A stretch of 64,000 nucleotides of DNA from Haloferula sp. BvORR071. GTDB lineage: Bacteria; Verrucomicrobiota; Verrucomicrobiia; Verrucomicrobiales; Akkermansiaceae. This document shows positions 16,943 through 25,082 of this stretch, in pieces. A program made the position numbers and the translations under genes. The notes under the pieces were generated by a model that was given only the letters and a program-made list of their open reading frames with translations, had not been told where the DNA came from and did not search any database. Each line of letters starts with the position of its first letter. The stretch's first letter is position 1. The stretch spans positions 178,624 through 242,623 of the forward strand of contig NZ_BATP01000057.1 of assembly GCF_000739615.1 (NCBI RefSeq). The letters run 5' to 3'.

Positions 16943-17497
16943 ATGAGCGAGTCTGATGCCCCGATCCAACTGCAAGGCAAGATCCTCCTGGCGGATCCTT
17001 CACTGCATGATGGGATCTTCGACCGCTCGGTGATCCTGCTGGCCGACCACTCGGCGGACGAGGGTGCTTTTGGTCTGATCCTCAACCATCCCACCGGACA
17101 CAACGTGGGCGATTTCCTGAAGGAGGAGGCCTTTGAACCGCTGAGAAACATCCCGGTCCATTTGGGCGGCCCGGTGTCCCGGGAGCACCTTACCTTTTCC
17201 GCCTTCTGGTGGACGGAGGACGATCGCCTGAAGTGGCACGTGCGCATTCCCGTGGAGCAGGCGATCCGCCGCAGCCGACAGCCGGGGACCTTGGTCCGGG
17301 CCTTCGTCGGCTACTCGGGCTGGACCGCCGGGCAACTGGAAGGGGAGATCCGGCGCAATACTTGGATCACCACCCGGCCGACTGCTGACCTGCTGGGCCA
17401 GACCCACGACCGCGACCTCTGGGCCGGCATCCTGCGCTCGATGTCGCCCTATCACCGGGTACTGGCCGAGGCCCCGGAGGACCCGAAGGCGAACTGA
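16943..17497 (+). CDS. yqgE: YqgE/AlgH family protein
   Basis: A 184-residue member of the YqgE/AlgH (DUF179) family. Characteristic segments are GKILLADPSLHDGIFDRSVILLADHS, GAFGLILNHPTG, VHLGGPVSREHLTF and FVGYSGWTAGQLEGEI. Its molecular function is not settled; AlgH has been linked to alginate regulation in Pseudomonas. ATG 16943 is used because family members begin here; upstream in-frame codons to 16901 add an unrelated basic tail. It stands alone between the protease pair and metX. Confidence 0.9.
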   Translation: MSESDAPIQLQGKILLADPSLHDGIFDRSVILLADHSADEGAFGLILNHPTGHNVGDFLKEEAFEPLRNIPVHLGGPVSREHLTFSAFWWTEDDRLKWHVRIPVEQAIRRSRQPGTLVRAFVGYSGWTAGQLEGEIRRNTWITTRPTADLLGQTHDRDLWAGILRSMSPYHRVLAEAPEDPKAN

Positions 17498-17581
17498 AGC
17501 TCGGTGAATCCGTAATTCGGCATTGGCTGCCATCGGATTGGACTAGCCAAAGGGGAAACCCCGCCTTAGACCGCCTGCGCC

Positions 17582-18727
17582 GTGTCGGAGAGCACCGAGA
17601 CTCACTTTTTCAACATCGAGGGACCAATCCGCCTGCGCGAAGGAGGTGAACTCGCCAGTGCGAGGTTGGCCTACGAGACTTGGGGCAAGCTGAATGCCGA
17701 GGGGACCAATGCGATCCTGCTCTTCCATGCGCTCTCCGGTTCGCACCACGCTTGCGGCACCAATCCCGCTATTCCCGACACCGGCACGCTGTGGCAGCCG
17801 GAGATGCAGGAAGGCTGGTGGAACGACATGATCGGGGCGGGCAAGGCGCTGGATACCTCGAAGTTCTTTATCGTCTGCGCGAATTTCCTCGGCGGCTGCT
17901 ACGGCTCGACTGGCCCGGCCTCGATCAATCCGGCGACTGGCAAGCCCTACGGCTCGTCCTTCCCGAATGTCACTACTGCGGACCAGGCGGAGCTCCAGGG
18001 CAAGCTGCTGGATCACCTCGGTATCGGCAAGTTGCACGCGGCGATCGGCCCCTCGGTCGGCGGCCTCATTGCTCTGACCTTTGCGACCCGCTTCCCGGAG
18101 CGGGTGAAGAACGTGATCTCAATCGCATCCGGCTACAAGACCACCGTCTTGAACCGCCTGATCCTGTTCGAGCAGATCCTGGCGATCGAGAATGACCCGC
18201 ACTTCAACGGCGGCGACTACTACGACAACGCCGGGCCGCTCTACGGCCTCGCACTGGCGCGGATGATCTCCCACAAGACCTTCGTCCACCTCGATGCGAT
18301 CGAGCGCCGTGCACGGCAAGATGTGGTCCAGCCGGACGATATCCTGGCTTGGTATCGCGTGCGCGACCAGTTCCAGAGCTACATGCTCCATCAGGGCAAG
18401 AAGTTCACCAAGCGCTTCGACGCGAACACCTATCTCCGCATCAACGACATGTGGTCGCGCTTCGAAGGCGCGAGCGAAGGCGACGCGGAGACGCCCGTGG
18501 ACTTGTTCTCGCGCTGCGCGGATGCCGGCCAGCGCTGGCTGGTGTTCTCGATCGACTCTGACTTCTGCTTCTACCCGGAAGAGCAGACCGAGCTGACCAA
18601 GCATCTTGAGGATGCGAAGGTCAATGTGATGCACGTCACCGTGCACTCCAGCAAGGGGCACGATTCCTTCCTGCTCGAGCCTGACTACTATACACCCCAT
18701 ATTTCCTGGGTGCTGGGGCGGGGGTGA
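17582..18727 (+). CDS. metX: Homoserine O-acetyltransferase
   Basis: A 381-residue alpha/beta-hydrolase-fold enzyme that acylates homoserine in methionine synthesis. Visible landmarks are LAYETWGKLN, LLFHALSGSHHACG, WWNDMIGAGKALDT, FFIVCANFLGGCYGSTGP, the nucleophile elbow GPSVGG (Ser near 156), SIDSDFCFYP (catalytic Asp) and SSKGHDSFLLE (catalytic His). The nucleophile elbow reads GPSVGG rather than the more usual GGSMGG. Start is GTG 17582; no strong ribosome binding site is visible. The short leader has a GGGG-AAA-CCCC hairpin (17552-17562) but no SAM riboswitch that I can recognise. Confidence 0.92.
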   Translation: MSESTETHFFNIEGPIRLREGGELASARLAYETWGKLNAEGTNAILLFHALSGSHHACGTNPAIPDTGTLWQPEMQEGWWNDMIGAGKALDTSKFFIVCANFLGGCYGSTGPASINPATGKPYGSSFPNVTTADQAELQGKLLDHLGIGKLHAAIGPSVGGLIALTFATRFPERVKNVISIASGYKTTVLNRLILFEQILAIENDPHFNGGDYYDNAGPLYGLALARMISHKTFVHLDAIERRARQDVVQPDDILAWYRVRDQFQSYMLHQGKKFTKRFDANTYLRINDMWSRFEGASEGDAETPVDLFSRCADAGQRWLVFSIDSDFCFYPEEQTELTKHLEDAKVNVMHVTVHSSKGHDSFLLEPDYYTPHISWVLGRG

Positions 18728-18775
18728 GCGTTGTTCCCTCGGAGTCTTCCCGGGAAAGGATGCTCCCGTGTCAGC

Positions 18776-19573
18776 TCAAACCCGCCAAGTCCCGAAGACC
18801 TTCCCCATCCGGTAGTCCTCTCCTTCCTCGATCTTCCCGCAGCGGAAGTAACCCTCATCATACTCCGCCCACCAAGCGGGGCAGGGTGGCATGAAAGCCC
18901 CGAGATTGACGATCAGTTTGCCGCGCTTCCGCCAGATCCCGGTGCGGTGGAAATGTCCCTTCACCAGGATCTGCGCCTTCGGAAAATAATGTTCGGCGAA
19001 GTCCGCCGCGACATTCGCCTGCTGGGTCCACACCCGCAGGATCTCATACGCGCGCCGCGGGGGGCGTAGCGCTTCGAAGACCCGGTTCCAGATCTTCTGG
19101 CCCTTCGGATACTCGATTGCGCGGAGCACCAGTGCCATCTCACGCGCGACAACGATGCGCGCCGCGGGATCATCAATCGCCGCCGCGTGGCGCTCCCACA
19201 ACTCGGCAACTTGCTCATGTCGCGCGAAGGCTTCACGGCTCCATGGAGAACCTTCGGCAAAGAAAGCATCGCCATGGGTGATGACGATGCGGCCGCCAGC
19301 GAGTTCGACCCAGCCGGGTCCCGGCCAGCCGGGGTCATGGTTCCCGGAAAGGAAAATGGCCTCCACGTCTTCTTCCGCGCAGAGCTCCTTCAGCTCCTCT
19401 AGCATGGCCGAGGACTTCTCGCGGAAGGGCCGGGCGAGTTCCTGCCAGGTATCGCCATTGAAGATGACCGTGCCCGCACCTGCGATCAGCGGGCGGAACT
19501 TCGCCACCGCATCGATCCGCGAAACGCGGTGACCGAGATGAAGGTCGCCGAGGATGCGGACCGGGAACTTCAT
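18776..19573 (-). CDS. Metallophosphoesterase
   Basis: A 265-residue calcineurin-like phosphoesterase. The five metal-binding blocks are present: ILGDLHLGH, IFNGDTWQE, LSGNHDPGW, ITHGDAFF and VKGHFHRTG. This indicates a two-metal active site; the substrate cannot be told from sequence (UDP-2,3-diacylglucosamine hydrolase-like and other families share these motifs). ATG 19573 is chosen since the fold begins there; the longer frame adds 36 unrelated residues. It overlaps the upstream rRNA methyltransferase by 4 bases and is convergent with metX. Confidence 0.85.
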   Translation of the reverse strand: MKFPVRILGDLHLGHRVSRIDAVAKFRPLIAGAGTVIFNGDTWQELARPFREKSSAMLEELKELCAEEDVEAIFLSGNHDPGWPGPGWVELAGGRIVITHGDAFFAEGSPWSREAFARHEQVAELWERHAAAIDDPAARIVVAREMALVLRAIEYPKGQKIWNRVFEALRPPRRAYEILRVWTQQANVAADFAEHYFPKAQILVKGHFHRTGIWRKRGKLIVNLGAFMPPCPAWWAEYDEGYFRCGKIEEGEDYRMGKVFGTWRV

Positions 19574-20169
19574 GCCGGAATCCGCTGCCGGACAGCTTCG
19601 TAGAGGCAGATCCCGGCGGTCACGGAAGCGTTCAGGCACTCGACCTTGCCAGCCATCGGCAGCTTGCCGAGGAAATCGCAATTCTCTTCGGTCAGACGGC
19701 GCATGCCTTTTTCCTCAGCACCGATCACCAGGGCAAGAGGCCCTTTCAGGTCGAGCTGATAGAGCAGCTTCTCCGCATGGTCGGAGGTACCGACAATCCA
19801 GACGCCAGCCTTCTTGAGGTGCTCCATGGTCCGCGCCAGATTGGTGACCTGCACGAAGGGTACGTGGTCCGCCGCTCCCACCGAGATGCGGCGCACGGTC
19901 TCCGTGATGCCCACGGCCTTGTCCTTTGGTGTGACCACGGCATGCACACCGGCACCATCCGCGCTGCGGAGGATCGCGCCGAGATTGTGAGGATCCTGCA
20001 CGCAATCGAGGATCAGGATAAAGGGGCTCTTCTGTTCCGCCACCAGGCGCATCAGGTCGTCCTCGTCCAAGGCGGGAGCGGGGGCCGACTGGGGCGCCGG
20101 GGCATCCGGTCGGTCCTTGCGGGCGTGGCGGTTGTCCCGGGCTTCATGCTCGCGGCGGCGGGGCTTCAT
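19570..20169 (-). CDS. TrmH/SpoU-family RNA 2'-O-ribose methyltransferase
   Basis: A 199-residue SPOUT enzyme, closest to RlmB (23S rRNA Gm2251). The motifs are LDCVQDPHNLGAILRSADG (motif 1), PLALVIGAEEKGMRRLT (motif 2) and LPMAGKVECLNASVTAGICLYE (motif 3). The usual N-terminal substrate-binding domain is missing; instead there is a 35-residue basic, Ala/Pro-rich tail, making the protein shorter than typical RlmB. It overlaps the metallophosphoesterase start by 4 bases. Confidence 0.87.
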   Translation of the reverse strand: MKPRRREHEARDNRHARKDRPDAPAPQSAPAPALDEDDLMRLVAEQKSPFILILDCVQDPHNLGAILRSADGAGVHAVVTPKDKAVGITETVRRISVGAADHVPFVQVTNLARTMEHLKKAGVWIVGTSDHAEKLLYQLDLKGPLALVIGAEEKGMRRLTEENCDFLGKLPMAGKVECLNASVTAGICLYEAVRQRIPA

Positions 20170-20236
20170 GGCGGGAGGATGGGGAAATGGAGAACGAGTG
20201 CCAAGTGATCAGTGAGCAGGAAAGACCCTTGGCGGT

Positions 20237-21130
20237 TCATTTTGCCCGCGGGTGTGCGTCGTCGTAGGCTTGGCGCAGCCGCTCCTTGGTCACATGCGTG
20301 TAGATCTGGGTGGTAGAGAGCGAGGCGTGGCCCAGCAGGCTCTGGACCGAGCGCAGGTCCGCGCCCGCGTCTAGCAGGTGGGTGGCGAAGCTGTGGCGCA
20401 GCTTGTGCGGGGAGATCTTGAAGGGGATCGAGCTGAGCTTGAGGTATTTTTTCAGCAGCAGGTCGATCGCCTGCTGGGTGATGCGGGTGCGGCGCTTCCC
20501 GAGGAAGATCGGGCCATTGGTCACCACCGCCTCGCGCAGGTAGCGCTGGAGGGCGGCGAGGGCCGGTCCGCCGATCGGGACGATGCGCTCCTTGGATCCC
20601 TTGCCGGTCACCCGGACATTTTCACCGTGGAAATCGATGTCCTTCACGTCGAGCCCCCGCAGTTCCGAGATGCGCAGACCGCAGGAGTAGAAGAGCTCGA
20701 GGATCGCGGCATCCCGCATCGGCATCCACGGCTGGGTCTGCTTGTGGATGGGAGCGGTTAGGGGGAGGGCGAGCAGTTCGTCGACCTGCGCGATGTTGAG
20801 TACCACCGGCAGTTTCTTCTCCGGCTTGGGAAGTTGCACTTCCGCGACCGGGCTGCGTGCGAGACCACGGCGGTGGACCAGGAACTTGTAGAAGGAACGC
20901 AGCGCGGCGAAGCGCAGGCGGATGGTCGCCTTGGCTAGCTCCTGCTTCATCATGTCGTAGAGCCAGCGCCGGAACTCATCGGCCGTCACTTCCCGCCAGC
21001 CGGGGAACTTCGCGCCGAACCAAGTGCGGCAGCTTCCGAGTGCGAGCTGATAGTTTGCGAGCGTGCGCGGCGAGGCGCTGCGCTCGACCTCCATGAACTT
21101 CAGGAAGGCACTCTCCAGCTCTTCATCCAT
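20237..21130 (-). CDS. XerC/XerD-type tyrosine recombinase
   Basis: A 297-residue site-specific recombinase. The N-terminal SAM-like core-binding domain covers about 1-95. The catalytic domain has Arg in SCGLRISELRGLD, Lys in GKGSKERIVPI, HxxR in PHKLRHSFATHLLDAGA, the second His in LLGHASLSTTQ and the nucleophilic Tyr in IYTHVT. Length and neighbours match chromosomal dimer resolution recombinases rather than phage integrases. There is no sign of a flanking mobile element. It lies downstream of a Fur-family gene and a small membrane gene, overlapping the latter by 8 bases. Confidence 0.9.
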   Translation of the reverse strand: MDEELESAFLKFMEVERSASPRTLANYQLALGSCRTWFGAKFPGWREVTADEFRRWLYDMMKQELAKATIRLRFAALRSFYKFLVHRRGLARSPVAEVQLPKPEKKLPVVLNIAQVDELLALPLTAPIHKQTQPWMPMRDAAILELFYSCGLRISELRGLDVKDIDFHGENVRVTGKGSKERIVPIGGPALAALQRYLREAVVTNGPIFLGKRRTRITQQAIDLLLKKYLKLSSIPFKISPHKLRHSFATHLLDAGADLRSVQSLLGHASLSTTQIYTHVTKERLRQAYDDAHPRAK

Positions 21131-21401
21131 CGATGTTGGGCGGGGTGGGCTCGGGCTTCTTCCGATTGCGGATCAGGACGGTGATCAGGAGCACAACCCC
21201 GCCGCCGACCAATCCAGTTCCGATCACGACTCCAAGCCAAGCCATCTGGAGTTCCTTCTCCACGATGGCCATGGTCGCGGGATTGACACGCGAGGGACCC
21301 AGTTGCAAGTCACGGGCCTTTTTCGCGCGATTTGCCACCAGTAAGAACAGGATGGTCGCGCTCACGAACATCGTGAGGGCAATGCGGACGAGACGGTTCA
21401 T
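21123..21401 (-). CDS. Small two-pass membrane protein
   Basis: No family recognised. The 92-residue product has two hydrophobic helices (IALTMFVSATILFLLVA and WLGVVIGTGLVGGGVVLLITVLI) joined by a polar loop, with a basic Pro-rich tail. ATG 21401 is chosen because it is the start nearest the first helix; the longer frame overlaps the Fur-family gene. It is sandwiched with 1 base from the Fur-family stop and an 8-base overlap with the recombinase, so it is co-transcribed with both. Confidence 0.65.
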   Translation of the reverse strand: MNRLVRIALTMFVSATILFLLVANRAKKARDLQLGPSRVNPATMAIVEKELQMAWLGVVIGTGLVGGGVVLLITVLIRNRKKPEPTPPNIDG

Positions 21402-21402
21402 T

Positions 21403-21828
21403 TTATGCGCAGGCCGGACAGGTGCCGAAGAATTCGAGTTCGTGATACAAATTGCGGAAGCCGGTCTTGCGGCGGATCTCGTCCTCCAGCTCATGGACAG
21501 GGCAGGGGGCCTTCACCGCCTCGATGCTGCCGCATTCCGTGCAGATCAGGTAATCCTGATGCCGCCCCGGCACCAGCAGGGTGAAATAAGCCGCCCGCTC
21601 GTGCAGCCCCAGCCGGCGCACCACGCCCTTCTCCGCCAGCCGCTGGAGCAGGCGGAAGACCGTCGCCTTGTCACACTGGTCCCGCAGCCGCGGCGAGGCG
21701 GCCAGCTCGGACAAGGTCATCGGCCGCGGCGAATCCAGCAGCGTGACGATGAGCTCCTCCAGCGCCTTGGTGCGGCGCAGCCCGGCATTCCGGCAGCGGT
21801 CAATGGTTTGGGCGACGATTTCGGACAT
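21403..21828 (-). CDS. Fur/Zur-family metal-dependent regulator
   Basis: A 141-residue Fur superfamily protein. The winged helix has RRTKALEELIVTLLDSPRPMTLSEL and DKATVFRLLQRLAEKGVVRRL. The dimerisation domain carries the structural zinc cysteines CTECG and CPACA. Metal-sensor residues are not diagnostic by eye, so Fur, Zur or PerR cannot be separated. A zinc role is possible because a YkgO-type bL36, usually a Zur target in Proteobacteria, is encoded 1.2 kb away. It heads the minus-strand unit Fur-membrane protein-recombinase. Confidence 0.87.
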   Translation of the reverse strand: MSEIVAQTIDRCRNAGLRRTKALEELIVTLLDSPRPMTLSELAASPRLRDQCDKATVFRLLQRLAEKGVVRRLGLHERAAYFTLLVPGRHQDYLICTECGSIEAVKAPCPVHELEDEIRRKTGFRNLYHELEFFGTCPACA

Positions 21829-21918
21829 CCCGGGGCGAAGGTAGGGTGGGGTGGGGGATTTGAAAGTGGGAAAAGGAGGCGCACAGCCCTCTATGCGGCC
21901 GAAGCCCGATGGAGTGTC

Positions 21919-22944
21919 TCAGAACAAACTCTGCTGCGCGTCGGTCGGCGGCGGCATTTTCGCTCCGATCTTGGCGTAGGCCGCAGGTAAGGCCACCCGA
22001 CCGCGAGGAGTCCGCTGCAGGAAGCCTTGCAGGATCAGGAAGGGCTCATGCACTTCCTCGATCGTCGCGGCATCTTCTCCCACCGCCACGGCCAGCGAAC
22101 CGACACCCACCGGCCCGCCGTTGAACTTGTAGATCATCGCCTCGAGGATCCGTTTGTCCATTTCGTCGAGGCCTTGGGCGTCGATTTCGATCATGGCGAG
22201 GGCGGCATCCGCGGCGGGACCGGTGATGGTGCCACTGGCTTTTACCTGCGCGTAATCGCGGACCCAGCGGAGCAGGGCATTCGCTACGCGCGGGGTCCCG
22301 CGGGAGCGGGCTGCGATCTCCATCGCCCCGTCGTGGACGATCGGGATATCCAGCAAGCCGGCCGAGCGCTCGATGATCTGCGCCAGCTCATTTTGGGTGT
22401 AATAGTCCAACCGGTTCACCAGCCCGAAGCGCGAGCGCAGCGGCGCGGTCAGCATCCCGGAGCGAGTGGTTGCTCCTACCAGAGTGAAGCGGGGCAGGTT
22501 GAGCTGGATCGATCGCGCGGAGGGGCCGGAATCGATGATGATATCCAGCCGGAAGTCCTCCATCGCCGGGTAGAGGTATTCCTCGATCGCCGGGTGAAGG
22601 CGGTGGATTTCGTCGATGAAGAGGACGTCGCCCTTCTGCAAATTCGTAAGCACGCCAGCCAAGTCCCCGGCCTTCTCAATCTGCGGTCCCGAGGTCACGT
22701 GGAGCTGGGAGCCGGTGGCGCGGGCGATGATGTTGGCCAGCGTCGTTTTTCCCAGTCCAGGCGGGCCGGAGAGCAGCACGTGGTCGAGCACATCCCCGCG
22801 CTGGCGGGCCGCCTCCACCATCAGCAGCAAGCGCTCTTTGACCTTCTCCTGGCCGATGAACTCGGAGAAAACCGGCGGGCGAAGCGAGACGTCGAAGGAC
22901 GTGGTCGGGGCGGCAGTAGTCTTCTGGTAGAAATTCTCGCTCAT
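21919..22944 (-). CDS. ruvB: Holliday junction branch migration ATPase RuvB
   Basis: A 341-residue AAA+ motor that drives branch migration with RuvA. Landmarks are the N-terminal LRPPVFSEFIGQEKVKERL, Walker A GPPGLGKTTLAN, Walker B LFIDEIHRL, sensor I VGATTRSGMLTAPLRSRFG, and the C-terminal winged helix with VGVGSLAVAVGEDAATIEEV and EPFLILQGFLQRTPRGR. The length is normal. It is encoded divergently from the bL36 gene; the 131-base space should hold both promoters. ruvA and ruvC are not in the window. Confidence 0.96.
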   Translation of the reverse strand: MSENFYQKTTAAPTTSFDVSLRPPVFSEFIGQEKVKERLLLMVEAARQRGDVLDHVLLSGPPGLGKTTLANIIARATGSQLHVTSGPQIEKAGDLAGVLTNLQKGDVLFIDEIHRLHPAIEEYLYPAMEDFRLDIIIDSGPSARSIQLNLPRFTLVGATTRSGMLTAPLRSRFGLVNRLDYYTQNELAQIIERSAGLLDIPIVHDGAMEIAARSRGTPRVANALLRWVRDYAQVKASGTITGPAADAALAMIEIDAQGLDEMDKRILEAMIYKFNGGPVGVGSLAVAVGEDAATIEEVHEPFLILQGFLQRTPRGRVALPAAYAKIGAKMPPPTDAQQSLF

Positions 22945-23075
22945 CCGGGGCGCGGCTGCGGCTCAACAGACCATGGCGCTGGCCGGATGAACACGATTTT
23001 TCGCGGAAGAATGGGCTTTACAAGCTGGCGCGGTTCCGTAATTTCCGCGGCCCGCACCGCACCGCCAATTTTCCC

Positions 23076-23240
23076 ATGAAAGTTCTTTCTTCCCTCTCGT
23101 CCGCCAAGCGCCGCCATGCCGACTGCCAGGTCGTGAAGCGCAAGGGCACGCTGTACGTGATCTGCAAGACCAACCCGAAGTTCAAGGCCCGCCAAGGTGC
23201 CACCAAGGGAACCCGCCTTTCGAAGCAGGGCGTCAAGTAA
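23076..23240 (+). CDS. rpmJ: Ribosomal protein bL36, zinc-free YkgO type
   Basis: A 54-residue protein of the large ribosomal subunit. MKVLSSLSSAKRRHADCQVV, KRKGTLYVICKTNP and FKARQG match the YkgO (type B) form of bL36. Of the four zinc ligands of the classical form only two Cys remain; the other positions are His and Phe, as in the zinc-independent version. A 14-residue C-terminal extension (ATKGTRLSKQGVK) is present. It ends 30 bases before a strong terminator, so it is a single-gene transcript. Confidence 0.9.
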   Translation: MKVLSSLSSAKRRHADCQVVKRKGTLYVICKTNPKFKARQGATKGTRLSKQGVK

Positions 23241-23270
23241 TACTGTCTCAAGCAGTTACAGATTTTGGAG

Positions 23271-23295
23271 AAGGCGACCTGCGGGTCGCCTTTTT
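23271..23295 (+). terminator. Rho-independent terminator of rpmJ
   Basis: A 9-base stem AAGGCGACC/GGTCGCCTT (23271-23279 and 23284-23292) with a TGCG tetraloop runs into a T tract (23291-23295). It lies 30 bases after the bL36 stop and just before the stop of convergent radC. Confidence 0.9.
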
Positions 23296-23306
23296 CATTT
23301 CCCTTT

Positions 23307-24002
23307 TCACACGACGATCCCGACTTCCCGGAAGGAAAAGTAGGGCTCACGGCCCGCGTCCGGGCGACCAACGATGAGGTGGTCGAGGAATTTCACCTGC
23401 ATCAGGTCCGCGGCGTCGATGATCCGGCGGGTAAAAATCTCATCAGCCTTGCTGGGGGATGGATCACCGGAGGGGTGATTGTGGATCAGCACGAAGCCGT
23501 AGGCACCGCGGGTAATCACCGGCTTCAGCACGTCCCGTGGGTGGGCGACCGTCTCATTCAGATTCCCCGAGCTGATTTCCACCGTCCCCTCGTGGCGCAG
23601 GCGGGTGTCCAGTAGCGCCACGATCAGCTTCTCATGCCTTAGCCAAGCGAGCTGCGGGGCGAAGGTGCGGTAAATGATTTCCGGCGCGTCCAGTGGTTGT
23701 CGGCCGATTTGCTCGCGCACCGCCCGTGCGCCCAGCTCGAAGGCCGCCACCAGTTGGCAGGCCTTGGCTAGGCCGAGGCCCGGTTGTTTTGACAGTTCCG
23801 CCACCCCGGCGCTGCCCAATGCTCCGATCGACCCGAAATGCTGCATCAGGTCGCGCCCGATCTGGATCGCGCTGCGGCCCACCATTCCGGTGCGCAGGAA
23901 GAGAGCCAGCAGCTCCGCATTGTCCAAGGCCCCCGGTCCGAACTTGGCCATCTTTTCCCGCGGCCGTTCGTCGAGGGGCAGATCGGCGATCAGGTTTGAC
24001 AT
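23307..24002 (-). CDS. radC: RadC-family JAB/MPN domain protein
   Basis: A 231-residue RadC (DUF2466) protein. The N-terminal part is helix-hairpin-helix-like (LPLDERPREKMAKFGPGALDNAELLALFLRTG). The C-terminal MPN+ domain has the metal motif HNHPSGDPSPSKAD with an upstream Glu, as in JAB metalloproteases. Its function in bacteria is unsettled despite the historical DNA-repair name. It is convergent with rpmJ and followed upstream by the minus-strand ABC permease genes. Confidence 0.93.
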   Translation of the reverse strand: MSNLIADLPLDERPREKMAKFGPGALDNAELLALFLRTGMVGRSAIQIGRDLMQHFGSIGALGSAGVAELSKQPGLGLAKACQLVAAFELGARAVREQIGRQPLDAPEIIYRTFAPQLAWLRHEKLIVALLDTRLRHEGTVEISSGNLNETVAHPRDVLKPVITRGAYGFVLIHNHPSGDPSPSKADEIFTRRIIDAADLMQVKFLDHLIVGRPDAGREPYFSFREVGIVV

Positions 24003-24064
24003 GATCGCATGAACACTTCTGCTTGCGGTTTTGGCAAGCAGGATCTTGTGTTCAATTGAACTTT

Positions 24065-25036
24065 CTAATCCTTTGCCGCCTTCGGATCCAGCGCGTCGCG
24101 CAGACCATCTCCCAGGAAGTTCAGGGAGAACAGGGTCACCGAGAAGAAGATCGAAGGGAACAGCAGCTGCATCGGATTCGTCAGCATGAAGTTCGCGCCC
24201 TCTTGGATCAGCACCCCCCAGGAGCTGTTCGGTGCCTTCACGCCAAGTCCAAGGAAGGACAGGGTAGCCTCAAACATCATCACCCCCGGAATCGTCAGCG
24301 TCGTGTAGACGATGATCGGGCCGAGGCTGTTAGGCAGGATGTGGCGGAAAAGAATCCGTAGGTGTCCCAGACCCAGCGAGCGCGCCGCTTCCACGAAGTC
24401 GAGGCTCGCCACGCTCTGGACCTGCGCACGGACGATGCGAGATACCGTGAGCCACGACAGCGCTCCGATCGCGACAAACACCGGCACCAGCGTGCTGAGC
24501 GGCTCCACCCAAGTGCGGGTGTCATTGAGCTGCTTGGCAGTGGCGCTTTTCCCTGCGATCAGGTCGACCGCCCAAACCGTGAGTTCATCCGTATACGGTT
24601 CGAGGATCTTGCTGAGCAGGATGATGATTACCAGGAAGGGCAGTGCGTAGAGGATATCCACCACCCGCATCATGAAGGCGTCCATGCGTCCGCCGACATA
24701 GCCGGCCACCGCGCCCCAGACCACGCCGATGGTCACCGCCACGAAGGTTGTGATCAGGCCCACCGCGATGGAGACGCGGCCGCCGAACATCACCCGGGAG
24801 AAGAGATCGCGACCCAAGTGGTCCGTCCCGAACCAATGCTCGCCACTTGATCCCAAATTGCGGTGCAGCAAGTCGGTCTTGTTAGGGTCCTGAAGGAAGT
24901 CGGGGATCGATGGCAGGATCACGCAGATCGCGCCAATCAGGAACAAGAATACCAAGCCGACCATGGAGGCGCGGTTGCGGCGCAGGCGCAACCAGGCATC
25001 GAGCCATAGCGAGGAACCTTTCTCGGCAGAGGTCAT
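24065..25036 (-). CDS. Peptide-type ABC transporter permease (OppC-like)
   Basis: A 323-residue inner-membrane permease. A cytoplasmic N-terminus leads to TM1 (MVGLVFLFLIGAICVILP), a periplasmic segment (EHWFGTDHLGRDLFSRVMFG, the OppC signature), further TM helices, and the EAA coupling loop DFVEAARSLGLGHLRILFRHILPNS. The C-terminus FSLNFLGDGLRDALDPK is typical. It is the last gene of a minus-strand unit binding protein-OppB-OppC. No ATPase is encoded here; the pair on the opposite strand at 32.7-34.7 kb is the likely energy source. Confidence 0.92.
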   Translation of the reverse strand: MTSAEKGSSLWLDAWLRLRRNRASMVGLVFLFLIGAICVILPSIPDFLQDPNKTDLLHRNLGSSGEHWFGTDHLGRDLFSRVMFGGRVSIAVGLITTFVAVTIGVVWGAVAGYVGGRMDAFMMRVVDILYALPFLVIIILLSKILEPYTDELTVWAVDLIAGKSATAKQLNDTRTWVEPLSTLVPVFVAIGALSWLTVSRIVRAQVQSVASLDFVEAARSLGLGHLRILFRHILPNSLGPIIVYTTLTIPGVMMFEATLSFLGLGVKAPNSSWGVLIQEGANFMLTNPMQLLFPSIFFSVTLFSLNFLGDGLRDALDPKAAKD

Positions 25037-25082
25037 GGAATCGTTGGAAAAAGCGGGATGAGAGGGATCGGGAGCGGCGGGA

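Noticed and set aside
17498..17581. Leader of metX inspected for a SAM riboswitch.
   Set aside because: Only a small GGGG-AAA-CCCC hairpin is present; no SAM-I or SAM-II core was recognised.
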